Shown here piece by piece: positions 47,082 to 57,984 of a stretch of DNA of 64,000 nucleotides; the stretch's first letter is position 1, and each line of letters begins with the position of its first letter. The notes beneath the pieces were generated by a model. It saw only the letters and a list, made by a program, of their open reading frames with translations, had not been told where the DNA came from and did no database searches. The DNA comes from Labia minor (Eukaryota; Arthropoda; Insecta; Dermaptera; Spongiphoridae): contig OY720349.1 in the NCBI GenBank assembly GCA_963082975.1, forward strand, positions 65,594,501 to 65,658,500. Reading direction: 5' to 3'. Both the position numbers and the translations under genes were made by a program.

Positions 47082-48239
47082 GTTCACTTGATGAATTGAA
47101 AATATAAATATTGAAACTAATTTGAACATATAAAATAAAATTCAAGATTTCAATAGAAATATATTAAATATCACAAATTAAAAAAAAGAAAATGAAAAAT
47201 ATGAAGTTTTTTGAAATCAGAATACAATTAAATAACAAAAAGATTATTTTCTATTAAAATAATAATTCTTATATAAAAATTATTATTCATGGTGTATGAT
47301 AAAAAAATCAATCTGTTTTTAACATGCTATATTAACTTCTGTTTTATCTGTTATCTTTTCTATCTGTTTATGTAAACATATTTTTTAATGTGAATACTAC
47401 TACAAAATAATATTTCTCTTTTCAAAAATTCATTATTTAAATGAATATTACATATACATAATAAATAAATTGATATGAAAGGCCTTCACCTGAATAAAAT
47501 ATAACTAAAGGTTTATTTTTTTCAGAAATTAATCGTATATTTTTTCATATCATAATTATAAATAATTATTTAAATTTTATCATCAAATTATATTCCAATT
47601 AATTGTATATATGTAAATATATGTAATTTGAGCTGATCCAATGTATGTTGTTTATGAAATCCTCTGATTTATATTTATACAAATATACATATCAATAAAA
47701 TGAAAGTGAATGAGAGAGACGGTTTCTAATATTGGTAAAAGAGGAAGAGGAGGGGAGGGGTAAGGAGCAGAAGAAAGAAGAAGCAAGGAGAAGCAGCGAA
47801 CTAAAAGCAACAACCTTATTTGTAAGTTGTTATGTATATAATTTCACTGTATCAGTGAATTTATAATGATGCTTTATAAAGAAGATTTCAAGGTCACCGG
47901 AAAAAGCAGACATATAATATATCTAATTACCTAACACTTGTTTTATGTCCCCTTGAATAAAGAAAATAATTTGCACAGGTAAATTTTAATTTTAATTTTA
48001 AATAAAAAGTAACCATCCTAAAATAATATTTTAGATTTATTTGTATTTGCTTTGATATTTCTTTTATTATTAGTTATAATATATAATAATTTATAATATT
48101 GAAAAGGTTGAAATTTATTTGAAATTGCAAAAGGAACCTACTGATAAAGTATTATCCAAATCCAAGAAAATGCGTTTACTTGAAAAATTACCTTTATTTA
48201 ATTTAATACATAAGCAATTTTCATTTTAAATTATTTTTT
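47082..48239. other. AT-rich non-coding stretch
   Basis: AT-rich with a purine-rich block (GAAGAGGAGGGGAGGGG and similar) at about 47740-47800. No gene. Confidence 0.7.
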
Positions 48240-48500
48240 TTCTCTAATTCTTGGACTTGATACCACTTTAAATAACTCGAAAGTTCTTAACGTCCCTAAC
48301 CTAAGTTACTTTCATCCAACTCTTATTCTCTCCTCGCATCTTTCATTGTTACTATTAAAATGTATTCCCACAGCGTCCTTGTTCTACAGACCGGTAGTTT
48401 CCCAATCGGTCTCTTCATAGACAATTTTCTTGCGAGACTTTTCTCTCCCATTCTAACCATGTATCGTGCTCATCGAAACCCAATTTTATGACAATATAAC
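48240..48500 (-). pseudogene. LINE (RTE-like) C-terminal fragment
   Basis: On the minus strand the sequence from AGAATGGGAGAGAAAA onward aligns by eye to the fragment at 20475 (including GAGACCGATTGGGAAA) and runs to a GGGACGTTAAGAACTTTCG tail. Frames are broken throughout. Confidence 0.55.
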
Positions 48501-51172
48501 AAACAAAAATAAATAGATATATAAAATATCACTGCCAAAAGGCAATGGCAGCTGTAAAGGGGCTCCCAGTCTTGAAGATAATATTTATATAAATAAAATA
48601 TCACAAACAAACCGTACTGTGTGCTAATATTACTTATTATTAATATTTTATTCTTTTTTCTTTCTATATCAATCGTAGAGGGAATTAATTATATAAACAT
48701 GAGAAATCTGTTTAATTTCATGTCACGAAGTTTCCTTTGCAATGGATTTTAATTCTTCCATTGACATATGATAACGGATTCTGAGAAGGCAACTAACATA
48801 TTTTTAATATGCTATTTAATGAATTCTATTAGTGATTTATAAATGAATTCCTTTAATTTGTGGGTAATTTGAATAACTATCATGTTTTCATGCCAAGATT
48901 TAGTCACGTATACCTGTTACCTATCCAAAAGGTTTTATTCATTTTTTTTTTTTTTTTTTTAAATATAAGAAATTGTTTTTATATTAACACACAAATATTT
49001 CTAATTTCATAAAAATTCTCTTAAATTAGAATTATCTTTTGTTAAATGAAAGTGATACTGTCACTCAAGGACAGATTGAAGGGGGTTTATTTATGTATGT
49101 ATATACCCCCCTGGAGAGAAGATACACGTGTATCGGCTTTTTCCTCTTCTATTGTATATACATATACATATATATGAATGGTATTCAATACATAAGTATA
49201 CTTAATTTATGAACGTATCCGTGTTGTTAAATGATAATTCCAAAAAGGAGAGACATTCATGGACACGCAAATGGAATATTCTGCGATTAAAAAAAAAAGA
49301 TGAAAAACAAATTTAAAAAAAAGATTAAAAAATTTCTGTGTTATGTTTACAAAACTCTTCACATTTGAAATTTACTAAATAAAATAAATTAACAACGTAT
49401 ACAATTTAATTTAAAATAAGAAAATAAAATACATTTTGTACATCTCTGTACAAACACAAAAGTAAAGAAATTCTTAGAAACTATTATTTTAATTCTTCTT
49501 CTAAATTTAGAAATTATAATTTTCATGTTCCATTCGCTCGTAAACAGAATCCGATTATCTCAAAAGCAAATGAAAAAAAAAAAATGGTTAATCAAATTGT
49601 CTACTTTGAAAAGAATTATAAATAAAACAGATTATACACTTTTCTGTAGATTAAATATACATACACACATCAAAATCAAATCAAATATATAAACAGTTTT
49701 TTCCTTTAAATCCACTTATTAATAAGACTATTTAAGTTATTTTCATGAGTTGCATTTTGAGTTCAAAATAAAAATTATCTTATTTATACCGATCGCATGT
49801 TTGCTTAATTAATTCGAATTTTTTCTTCAGTAAATAAAATAAAATATAAATATTTTTTTTTTTTTTATAAATCTATATAAAATATTTGAATTTATTATAA
49901 TCTAAGATTTTGGGAATATAATTTGATAAAACACAATTTCAAAGCATCGTATAATTGTTTGCCCCCCACCCCCCCATCTCCATCTCCATCTATTCCCCCA
50001 CCTAAAAAAAAATCTATTATAAATTTCAAATGCGTTGTAAATCATTCATTTATCTATGCTTAAAAGATTTATCTAACGAATATAAGAAGTTAAGAAATAA
50101 ATATACATCTTTTTTCGGGGTTTGAGTGATAATTTATAACTATTACATTTCAAAAAAGATCTATCAAAATGGTGGAAAAAAATAAATAAATAAATAAATA
50201 GATAAACGACGAGCTCCATTCAATTTATGCAACTCACACTATGAAATCCACCAAACTACATAGACACCTGAGGAAGGTGAAGTCAAATTCCTGCACACGC
50301 TCGTGTGTCAATGACACAGAGGCATCGATGCAAGCGAGCGTTTGAAGCGCGCCCGTTTCAAGTCCGTGTGTAGTTGTAGAAGTGCGTGTTTATGTGTGTA
50401 TATGCGTGTGTGTGTGTGTGTGTGTGTGTGTGGAGTCTTCTCTCCGAAGCAACAGGTTGTTGCCCTGAAGCGTTACAACTAAGACGACAAGCACTTCACA
50501 AATCTCGGGGGGGGGGGGGGGGAGAGGTAGGGTCCTTTGCACTAAGGTATTTGTTGAAAAAATACCCTTAAAGAAAAGGCCCCCCGGGATTATTTTATTA
50601 TATTAGTCATAATTAGAGTCCGATAGCTAAGAAGCAACAAGTGAGATGATATAAAAACAAGACATAATCATTGAGATACATTCTTGTCTTTCTCCAAGAA
50701 AAAACAAGTCTTACAAAAACAAAAACAAAACCAAATTAAAATCCATTTGAGTATATACTAAAAGATTTTCTCTTGGGTCAAATTTACATTTCTAAATAAA
50801 TATTTGTTACTGCGAGTAACAGTATTTAAAATTTATAAATAAATATTGAAATTAAATGATAGGCATTCTTCTCATCATCAATCTATAAAATAAATATTTA
50901 TTTGTTAATAAATATTAAAAATAAATAAATAAACTATTTTGTAAGTATACTATTATATCTATATCTATATCTATATATATATTCAACTGAAAAAAAGAGT
51001 CAAGCGCCGTGACTGCGAGATTAGAGTGTCTTACTATGATTTTATACTTCGAGGATTCCATCGTCAAGTCATTTTTTATTCGAAAATCAGGATACTAAAT
51101 TCAAATTATATTTTAATTTGTTCATATTATTATATTGCATTATATATTCGAAATTAACTAAATAATTAATTT
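48501..51172. other. Non-coding stretch with microsatellites and an island
   Basis: A T run at about 48942-48960, a small island at 49040-49290, C-rich words near 49960-50000, and a broader island at 50210-50640 containing a GT run (about 50406-50431) and a run of 16 G (50507-50522). A 61-codon frame across the GT run is not a gene. Confidence 0.65.
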
Positions 51173-51739
51173 ACTATCTGGCCAGAGATAGTATTGCGAT
51201 CATGAAAATTTTCGATGTCGAGATTTTGATGTTTTTATACGTTTTGAAGGTCCCTGAGTCATTTTCACTTGTAAGTTTGAGAAAAAGGTCTGTGTGTGTG
51301 TGTGTGTGTGTGTATGGAAACCGTTTGAGCTAGAATAATGAAATCTGGTACACGGACATTATTCAAAATTCGTAGTTTTCTATCAACTTTCGGAAGAGTG
51401 TCATTACGTATCACGTTTTAATTTTTTTTTTTCTAAACCGACCGTAATAATAAAGATAAATGTTTGATAGTTTTTCACATGATTAAAAATTGTAGTATAA
51501 AACTGCTATATATAGAATTTTAGCTTGATTGAATCGCTGAAAGTACCAGAATTAATTTTTTAATGGGTTGAGTGGCAATCACGCGCCAGCACTTGACGTG
51601 GTGTCATCAACAAAGAGCCAAACACGCACTGGTTTAATAAATATTATTTATTAATTTTAATCTATAATTTATATACTTAATTAAATGTAATTTAAATATA
51701 ATTTCAAATTTGCGAGATAGTCGAGAGGAGACACTCCAG
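51173..51739 (+). mobile_element. HINE-B copy 4 (complete)
   Basis: Head ACTATCTGGCCAGAGATAGT, GT microsatellite (about 51290-51312), subTIR GCGAGATAGT at 51712-51721, tail hairpin GGAG-ACA-CTCC ending 51739. A moderately diverged copy with small internal deletions. Confidence 0.85.
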
Positions 51740-53038
51740 ATTTTTTAAAAATATAACTTATGAATTAAGTGTCTAAATAATTATTAAAAAGAAAAATGTC
51801 TATTAAAATCTAAACCTTTATAAACCAGATATAAATTATATATGTATATGTGTATTTAATGGACTGACTACTATCTTTTCTATAGATTTTCAACCACCAA
51901 TTTATAAATATCCTTTTCAACGCTTGCTATTTTATTACAAGACAAGTTGATCATTAAAATGAGAGAAAAAACGGTTAAGTGGATGCATTGCTTTGACTTA
52001 GAAAGACAGGAATTGTTATTCCAAAATTGTGTTGTTTACATCCATGTGACAACAATGTCAAATGAGCAGGAAGAAAATGACTTGTTTACTTACTCTCAGC
52101 GCATTTTCCATCTTTCCGCATCATCTCTCTCTTTATCTCTTAGTTCAAATAATTATCAAATGATTGAAGATAATGCTAACGAATGAATCAGAAGTGTTTG
52201 AAAAACAAATATTTTTTTTTTTTTATTAAACAAAAATCAGTGAACATCTTATTTTTGTTCTTTTCTATATGGAGATCTACATATATATATATTAGTAAAA
52301 AATCTTGTAAAATAATTTTTAAATAAAAAAATAATATATTTTTCTGCTATTTAATAATATATATATATATATTATAACTTAATAATACACCAAGTATTTA
52401 ATATAACAGTTGATAAGATTTTATAAAAAAAAAATCAAAAAATATCTTATTAAAGTAATAAAAAAAGGAAATTATCCTCATCTAATCTTGTATTTAAATA
52501 GTCTGTTTGATTTCTACATTCACATAAATACAGTGGTTTAAAATTTAAGTAAAAAAAATCAATCAACGGAAATATAAATTCCAATTACTCTATCAATCGA
52601 TCAGAATTCACAAGAGCACGAGCTCGGTGATACTTCATATAACTCATTGAAGGAAAAAAACCCAAGTGAAAAAATTTCCTTTGGAAATTCCTAAGTTTAA
52701 ATATATAAAAATATTAGCCAACAAATTTATATTAAAAATAGAAAGTATATATTTATTTTGAAATTTTGAAAATTTATTTATGCCTATATATAATATACAT
52801 ATAATTAAAAATCTATATTTCAACTTTAAAAAAAAAAATAATAATTTAATAATTATAAACTTATTTTTATTTTGAATTATATTTTAATTTTCAAATTTCA
52901 AATATTTAGAAAATAAATTTATAATAAAGAATGAATTATTGATAGGAAACATTAACTAATTATAGTATCTAAATTTTATTACTGAAAAATTATAAATAAT
53001 TAAATATTAAATAAATATTGTAAAAATAAAACTATAAT
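51740..53038. other. AT-rich non-coding stretch
   Basis: Slightly less AT-rich at 51940-52190, where a 79-codon frame occurs without a recognisable domain. The rest is AT-rich. Nothing else seen. Confidence 0.7.
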
Positions 53039-53669
53039 AAGTTGACCTGTGGCCAGGTCCGAACCGACCGACGGTTTGAAATAAATTAATTTCCAGCTAC
53101 AGAAACAATTTCAAATAATTTTCATATATCTATTAATGTAATAAAAAACAGATATGGATACATAAATAATATATATAAACATTTTTAATTTTATTTTATT
53201 TATAATATATATGCAAGACCAGGCTATGACGTCATGAATGGCTGGATGACGTCATATAATTTTAAATCAAGAAAAAACTAATAAATATGATTTTTCTCGA
53301 GGATAAAACCAATACAAAGTGCATGATTCGTGGTGATGTATAAAAAAATCTCCTTTGGTGTGAAAATAACCCTTTCCTTCCTATCGTCGATCGCTAATAC
53401 TACCACTTCCGGTTTCCGGAATTGCACCAAAAGTTGATCAATTCATCCCACTGATGCATTAAGTAAATATACCAAATTTCATCAAAATCGGCTGAGCCGT
53501 TCAGGCTGTACACATCTATACGGACGGACAGACGGACGGACAGACATCATGCTAAAAATACTTTTTTCTGTTTAGAAAATGCATGATTCGTGGAGATATG
53601 TAAAAATCTCCACATGTGAAATTTGGTGTGAAAACAATACCTCCCTTACTTTCAGTCGGTCGGTAAAAA
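53039..53669 (-). mobile_element. HINE-A copy 6 (complete)
   Basis: Full-length form: tail hairpin at the left, TGACGTCA at 53227-53234 and 53247-53254 (20 bp start to start), microsatellite at about 53520-53546, head at 53655-53669. More diverged than copies 2 and 4. Confidence 0.9.
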
Positions 53670-53858
53670 CACAATTACGAATACTATTCAAGCAAAAATT
53701 ATAGTAACAAAGTCTATTTTATGTTATATTTATTTAACAATTTAATATTCATATAGATTTACAATGTGTAATTATATATGTAGGTTCAAAATGATTTTTT
53801 AATAAATTTAATTTCTATTATAATTCCTTATTTAGGTTGATTTGTTTAAAAAAATATA
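53670..53858. other. AT-rich spacer
   Basis: Unique AT-rich sequence between HINE-A and the inverted-repeat nest. Confidence 0.7.
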
Positions 53859-54520
53859 ATCTTATCTTATTATGCTAGCTAAAATTGTATATATCTATAT
53901 ATCTATATATCTATATATCTATATATCTATTTATCTATAACCATTGGTTCTCAAAAACCGCTCTAACGATTTTTTTCAAATTTACATTAGATATAGTATT
54001 TATAAAGAAAAATTGAGTTTTATTGATCACATCTCTTGAAACTTACAGCTTCATTATTAATTTCTTAATTGAAAATTATATATGGGTGTGACGTCATCAA
54101 TTTTACTTCAATTAATATTTTTTTTATATTTAAAATATTTTAAAATAAAATAAATTTCGAAATAAAATTAAAAATATTTATTTTTAATAATATATATATA
54201 TATATATATATATTTATTAATCTTAATTAATTAATTATTAACAAAAAAATACGGTTGGTTGATTCCCGCTTTTTTTTAAATGAATTGTATTAACATTTTT
54301 TTATATATTTAAAATATTTTAAAATTCATTATTTAATTTCAAAATAAAATTAAAAATATTTATTTTTAATAAAATATATATATATATTTATTAATCACTC
54401 TCAAAAGAAACAAAAACAAAAACAAAAAAAACATATAATTCTTGCAAAGAGATTAAAAATGTCATTTTATAGAAAGAAATATAGATATATACAATTTTAG
54501 CTAGCATAATAAGATAAGAT
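53859..54520. mobile_element. CTAGC-ended element, short complete copy
   Basis: Both ends carry the same terminal repeat, starting ATCTTATCTTATTATGCTAG and matching for about 40 bp in inverted orientation (53859 and 54520). The interior has a (TATC)n run (about 53886-53935), a TGACGTCA at about 54088, AT-rich tandem words and no coding frame. 662 bp. The flanking bases ATA...ATA could be a short duplication. The long perfect terminal repeats without a transposase suggest a DNA-transposon MITE of unknown superfamily. Confidence 0.75.
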
Positions 54521-54523
54521 ATA

Positions 54524-54640
54524 GTACCGGGACCCCGAGCCTCGGCTCGGTACTTAAGTTAAAAAAAATGATTCATTATTATTGGGTTTGGCTGGTAATA
54601 TTAATACCTGGGACACCGAGCTGTCGCTCGACCCTTTAAA
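54524..54640 (-). repeat. GC-rich hairpin module, complete copy
   Basis: It begins TACCGGGACCCCGAGCCTCG, containing the perfect hairpin CCGAGC-CTCG-GCTCGG, then a TTAAGTT and A-run block, AATGATTCATTATTATTGGG, and ends with GGGACACCGAGC and GCTCGACCC. An inverted copy lies at 57880-57984 and another at 57640-57745. Confidence 0.85.
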
Positions 54641-55902
54641 AAATATTAATCTACAATTAATTATTTATTACAATTATTAAATGTTGCATCATTGCATCAA
54701 TCTGATTAAAATGAATTGAACTGGGGTCCTCAATAATACAAACAAACAATTTTAGCTAGCATAATAAGATTAATCCAAGTAATATCGTCTATTTCTATTC
54801 GACACTATTTTCAGTTATGAAATGAACAGTCAGTAGAGAGTAAAAAAATTGTAATTGAAGACCGTTGTTTTTAAAAATAATTAAATTATTTTATAGATTA
54901 TAAAATAAAAATTATTGTATTAACATTAAAAATATTGAAATAAAAAAATAATAGTTTGATTTAATAAACTAAAATATTATAAACATTTTTAATGTGAATT
55001 TCTCAGGGAGGTAGGGAGCCCAATTCATTTAACCATCCATGTTGTATAAGGAATCTTAATTTCTTAACACTCCGTTTTTTCAAATTTAAAATAGAGGGAG
55101 AGAAAGAGTTTCAATTATATTCGAATAGTCTATATATTCTATATATGAGTATTTTTTTTTTCTGAATTTAATACCAAGTTGATTTTCAAAATTTTCTATT
55201 CTTTATGCATATGATTGATTACATGTGTTAAAATTTAAACAAATTCAAATATTCTAATTTATAAATTTATATAAAATTTAATATTATTTTTTCGAGACTA
55301 ATGGCAAATACCGGTGGCCCTAGTCAGAGCAAGAGAAGACTCCTTTTGGTAGCGGCCCAGTCGATGATGTTATATGGATCGGAGATTTGGGCTTTACAAC
55401 TATATTTTAAGTGAAAAAATGATTTCTTGGTTATATAAAAATTAAAATATGATTCTTTATATCTTTATTATACAGAAAAGTAGGCGTGTTAATATAAAAT
55501 ATATACCTGGGACACCGAACTATCACTCGACCCTTTAACCAATTTATACAATTTATTTTTATATACTTTAAAAATTTTACAATTTTTTAATTATTTATTA
55601 TAATTGTTAAATGGGATTTCTAAAAATGACCCATTAAAAATTTGTTTCCTAAAATGTTTCAAATTAATTAAAATAAATTGTATAAATGTTCATTTATAAA
55701 ATCTATATATCTGTGAGTTTGTTTTTCGATTTTTTAAATTTTGATTTTGGATTCGATTAGAGCTTAAAATGTGTAAATGTAAAGTGGTCTTGGTTTTTTT
55801 AAAATTCGTTTGGGAACATGGTCAAATCGGCAGTCAAAGTTGAAAATTCCCCATATATTATAACTACTGTAATTAGTATTATTATAATGTAAAATTATAA
55901 AG
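54641..55902. other. Between modules: terminal-repeat remnant and LINE-related repeat
   Basis: A further CTAGC terminal repeat ends at 54770. The segment 55010-55105 is an inverted, diverged copy of 30150-30230. Part of a hairpin module lies at 55503-55540. The remainder is AT-rich. Confidence 0.6.
55305..55400 (+). pseudogene. LINE reverse transcriptase fragment
   Basis: The plus-strand frame reads MANTGGPSQSKRRLLLVAAQ, then SMMLYGSEIWAL. The SKRRLL ... QSxxLYGSEIWA motif is typical of the C-terminal thumb region of Jockey/R1/CR1-type LINE reverse transcriptases. Only about 30 residues survive. Confidence 0.7.
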
Positions 55903-56358
55903 AAAAAATGTTTAGACATTATTATAGACATTTTCATTCTGTAAATTAAATAATTTTATTTCATTTAAATAAATATCTATTTTTAAATATTTTTTTCTCT
56001 CTACATTATTTATCTAATTCTCACAATATATTAAGATCATACCGGGACCCCGAGCCTCGGCTCTGTAATTAAGTTAAAAAAAAAAAATTCATTATTATTG
56101 ATAAATATATATCGTAATTTATAATTATAAAATATTATTAAAATATATATTTTTAATTTTATTTCGAAATTAAATAAAAAATTTTAAAATATTTTAAATA
56201 TAAAAAAAATATATATTTTTAATTTTATTTCGAAATTAAATAAAAAATTTTAAAATATTTTAAATATAAAAAAAATATTAATACAATATTCTTTAAAAAA
56301 AGGCGGGAGTCAAATTTCAATATAAATGTCATTTGTGATGTCATCAATATATAAATTA
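55903..56358 (+). repeat. Long inverted repeat, left arm
   Basis: From AAAAAATGTTTAGACATTAT it is the inverse of 57325-57876, including a partial hairpin module (56036-56100) and TTTCGAAATTAAAT tandem words. Compared with the right arm it lacks about 200 bp (the second half of the module and adjoining sequence). Confidence 0.85.
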
Positions 56359-56504
56359 ATAATAAATAATATTAATAAATATTAAATTTAATAAAAGAAC
56401 AATGAATAAATAAATATAAAATAGTAATTTATTAAAATGTAAACAATAGATAAAAAGAAAAAAAATAACAAATTCATTATTTTCATTTTCATTTTTAAAT
56501 AACG

Positions 56505-56572
56505 ATTCACCCGGCGAGTTTCGAACCGACGAAATCCACTCGTTAAAACATCTCTCTAGCCACTGTACTATA
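56505..56572 (-). repeat. tRNA-like (SINE-head) sequence
   Basis: On the minus strand a box A-like AGTACAGTGGCTAGAGAGAT precedes a box B-like GGTTCGAAACTC by about 35 nt. No intact cloverleaf or CCA-adjacent structure was recognised; probably a SINE-derived piece inside the repeat. Confidence 0.4.
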
Positions 56573-56993
56573 TATGTTTAGATAAAAAATTGTCATTTTT
56601 TTACTGTCTTAGCAGGCAGATTTGATGTTTTTTATTTTATTTTTTTTTTTTTTGAGAGAGATTAATAAATATCTATATATATTTTATTAAAAATAAATAT
56701 TTTTAATTTTATTTCGAAATTAAATAATAAATTTTAAAATATTTTAAATAAAAAAAAATATTAATACAAATAAAAATGGAGGCCAATTTTGACGTTTTCC
56801 ATATATAATTTTCAATTAAGAAATTAATAATGAAGCTGAATGTTTCAAGAGATATCATCAATAAAACTTAATTTTTCTTTATAAATACTATATCTAGTGT
56901 GAATTTGAAAAAAATCGTTAGAGCGGTTTTTGAGAACCAATATATATAGATAGATAGATATATACAATTTTAGCTAGCATAATAAGATAAGAT

Positions 56994-57053
56994 TAGTCTA
57001 TTGGGTAAAGGCACTGTTTTGAATAGTCAACTTAGCAGGATCGAAACCGGCGG
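56994..57053 (+). repeat. tRNA-like sequence, second patch
   Basis: TATTGGGTAAAGGCACTG is followed by GGATCGAAACC with tRNA-like spacing, then an A/T run. It is related to the patch at 56505 and to 37955-37980 by the shared downstream sequence (TTTATTTATTCATTGTTCTT). Confidence 0.35.
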
Positions 57054-57324
57054 AAAAAAATTTTTTTTTTTTTTTTATCTATTATTTTATATTTATTTAT
57101 TCATTGTTCTTTGATTAAATTTAATTTCTTTTATTTTATTTTATTAATTAAAATGATGCAACATTTAATAAGTGTAATATTGTAATAAATTTTATTTTTT
57201 TTATTTTATTAATTACTTATTAGTCATTAACTAATAATTTAATATTAATTCAAAATTTTATAAATTTTTATTATTTAATTTTGCTTTTGTTTATATATAT
57301 ATTTTAATTAACTTATCTTATCTT

Positions 57325-57876
57325 TTAATTTATATATGGACAAATGACACTCATATTGAAATTTGACTCCCGCCTTTTTTTAAAAGATATTTTTTTTATA
57401 TTTAAAATATTTTAAAATTTTTTATTTAATTTCGAAATAAAATTAAAAATATATATTTTAATAATATTTTATAATTATAAATTACGATATATATTTATCA
57501 TTCTTCCAATAAAAAAAAAATATTCATGCACTTAGAAACATATATCTAATAATACATATTTATGTATTATTGAGGACCCCAAGTTCCATGCAATGATGCA
57601 ACATTTAATAATTGTAATAAATAATTAAAGAATTGTATATCAGCTCGGTGTCCCAAGTATTAATATTACCAGCCAAACCCAATATAATAATGAATTATTT
57701 TTTTTTAACTTAATTACCTAGCCGAGGCTCGGGGTCCCGGTGTGATCTTAATATATTGTCAGAATTAGATAAATAATGTAGAGAAAAATTATTTAAAAAT
57801 AGATATTTATTTAAATGAAATAAAATTATTTAATTTACAGAATGAAAATGTCTATAATAATGTCTAAACATTTTTT
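57325..57876 (-). repeat. Long inverted repeat, right arm
   Basis: Inverse of 55903-56358. It contains a complete but diverged hairpin module at 57640-57745 and an extra 200-bp segment (about 57485-57690) absent from the left arm. Confidence 0.85.
57640..57745 (+). repeat. GC-rich hairpin module, copy in the right arm
   Basis: CAGCTCGGTGTC, TATTAATATTACCAGCC, then a slightly altered hairpin GCCGAGGCTCGGGG and CCCGG. Same orientation as the module at 57880. Confidence 0.8.
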
Positions 57877-57879
57877 CGA

Positions 57880-57984
57880 GCGACAGCTCGGTATCCCAGG
57901 TATTAATATTACCAGCCAAACCCAATAATAATGAATCATTTTTTTTAACTTAAGTACCGAGCCGAGGCTCGGGGTCCCGGTACT
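57880..57984 (+). repeat. GC-rich hairpin module, outer copy
   Basis: Inverse of 54524-54640, nearly identical, with the perfect CCGAGC-CTCG-GCTCGG stem (read on the minus strand). Together the two form the outer shell of the nest. Confidence 0.85.

Larger units (their letters stand above)
56359..57324. mobile_element. Core between the inverted arms
   Basis: It contains a reverse CTAGC-type arm (about 56650-56993, ending in the terminal repeat) and two tRNA-like patches (56505-56572 minus; 56994-57053 plus). Almost no coding potential. The whole 55903-57876 unit would fold back into a long hairpin. Confidence 0.7.

Noticed and set aside
47482-47500. Minus-strand TTATTCAG|GTGAAG as a fourth ratchet site
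   Set aside because: The donor GTGAAG is weak and the tract is A-containing. Similar weak matches at 39571, 23155, 60033 and 59860 were also set aside.
50386-50571. 61-codon frame across a GT run and G16
   Set aside because: Translation of microsatellite sequence (repeated VCV); same reason for 11331-11513 and 40175-40366.
56505-57053. Functional tRNA genes
   Set aside because: Only box A/B-like words; no consistent cloverleaf, acceptor stem or terminator.
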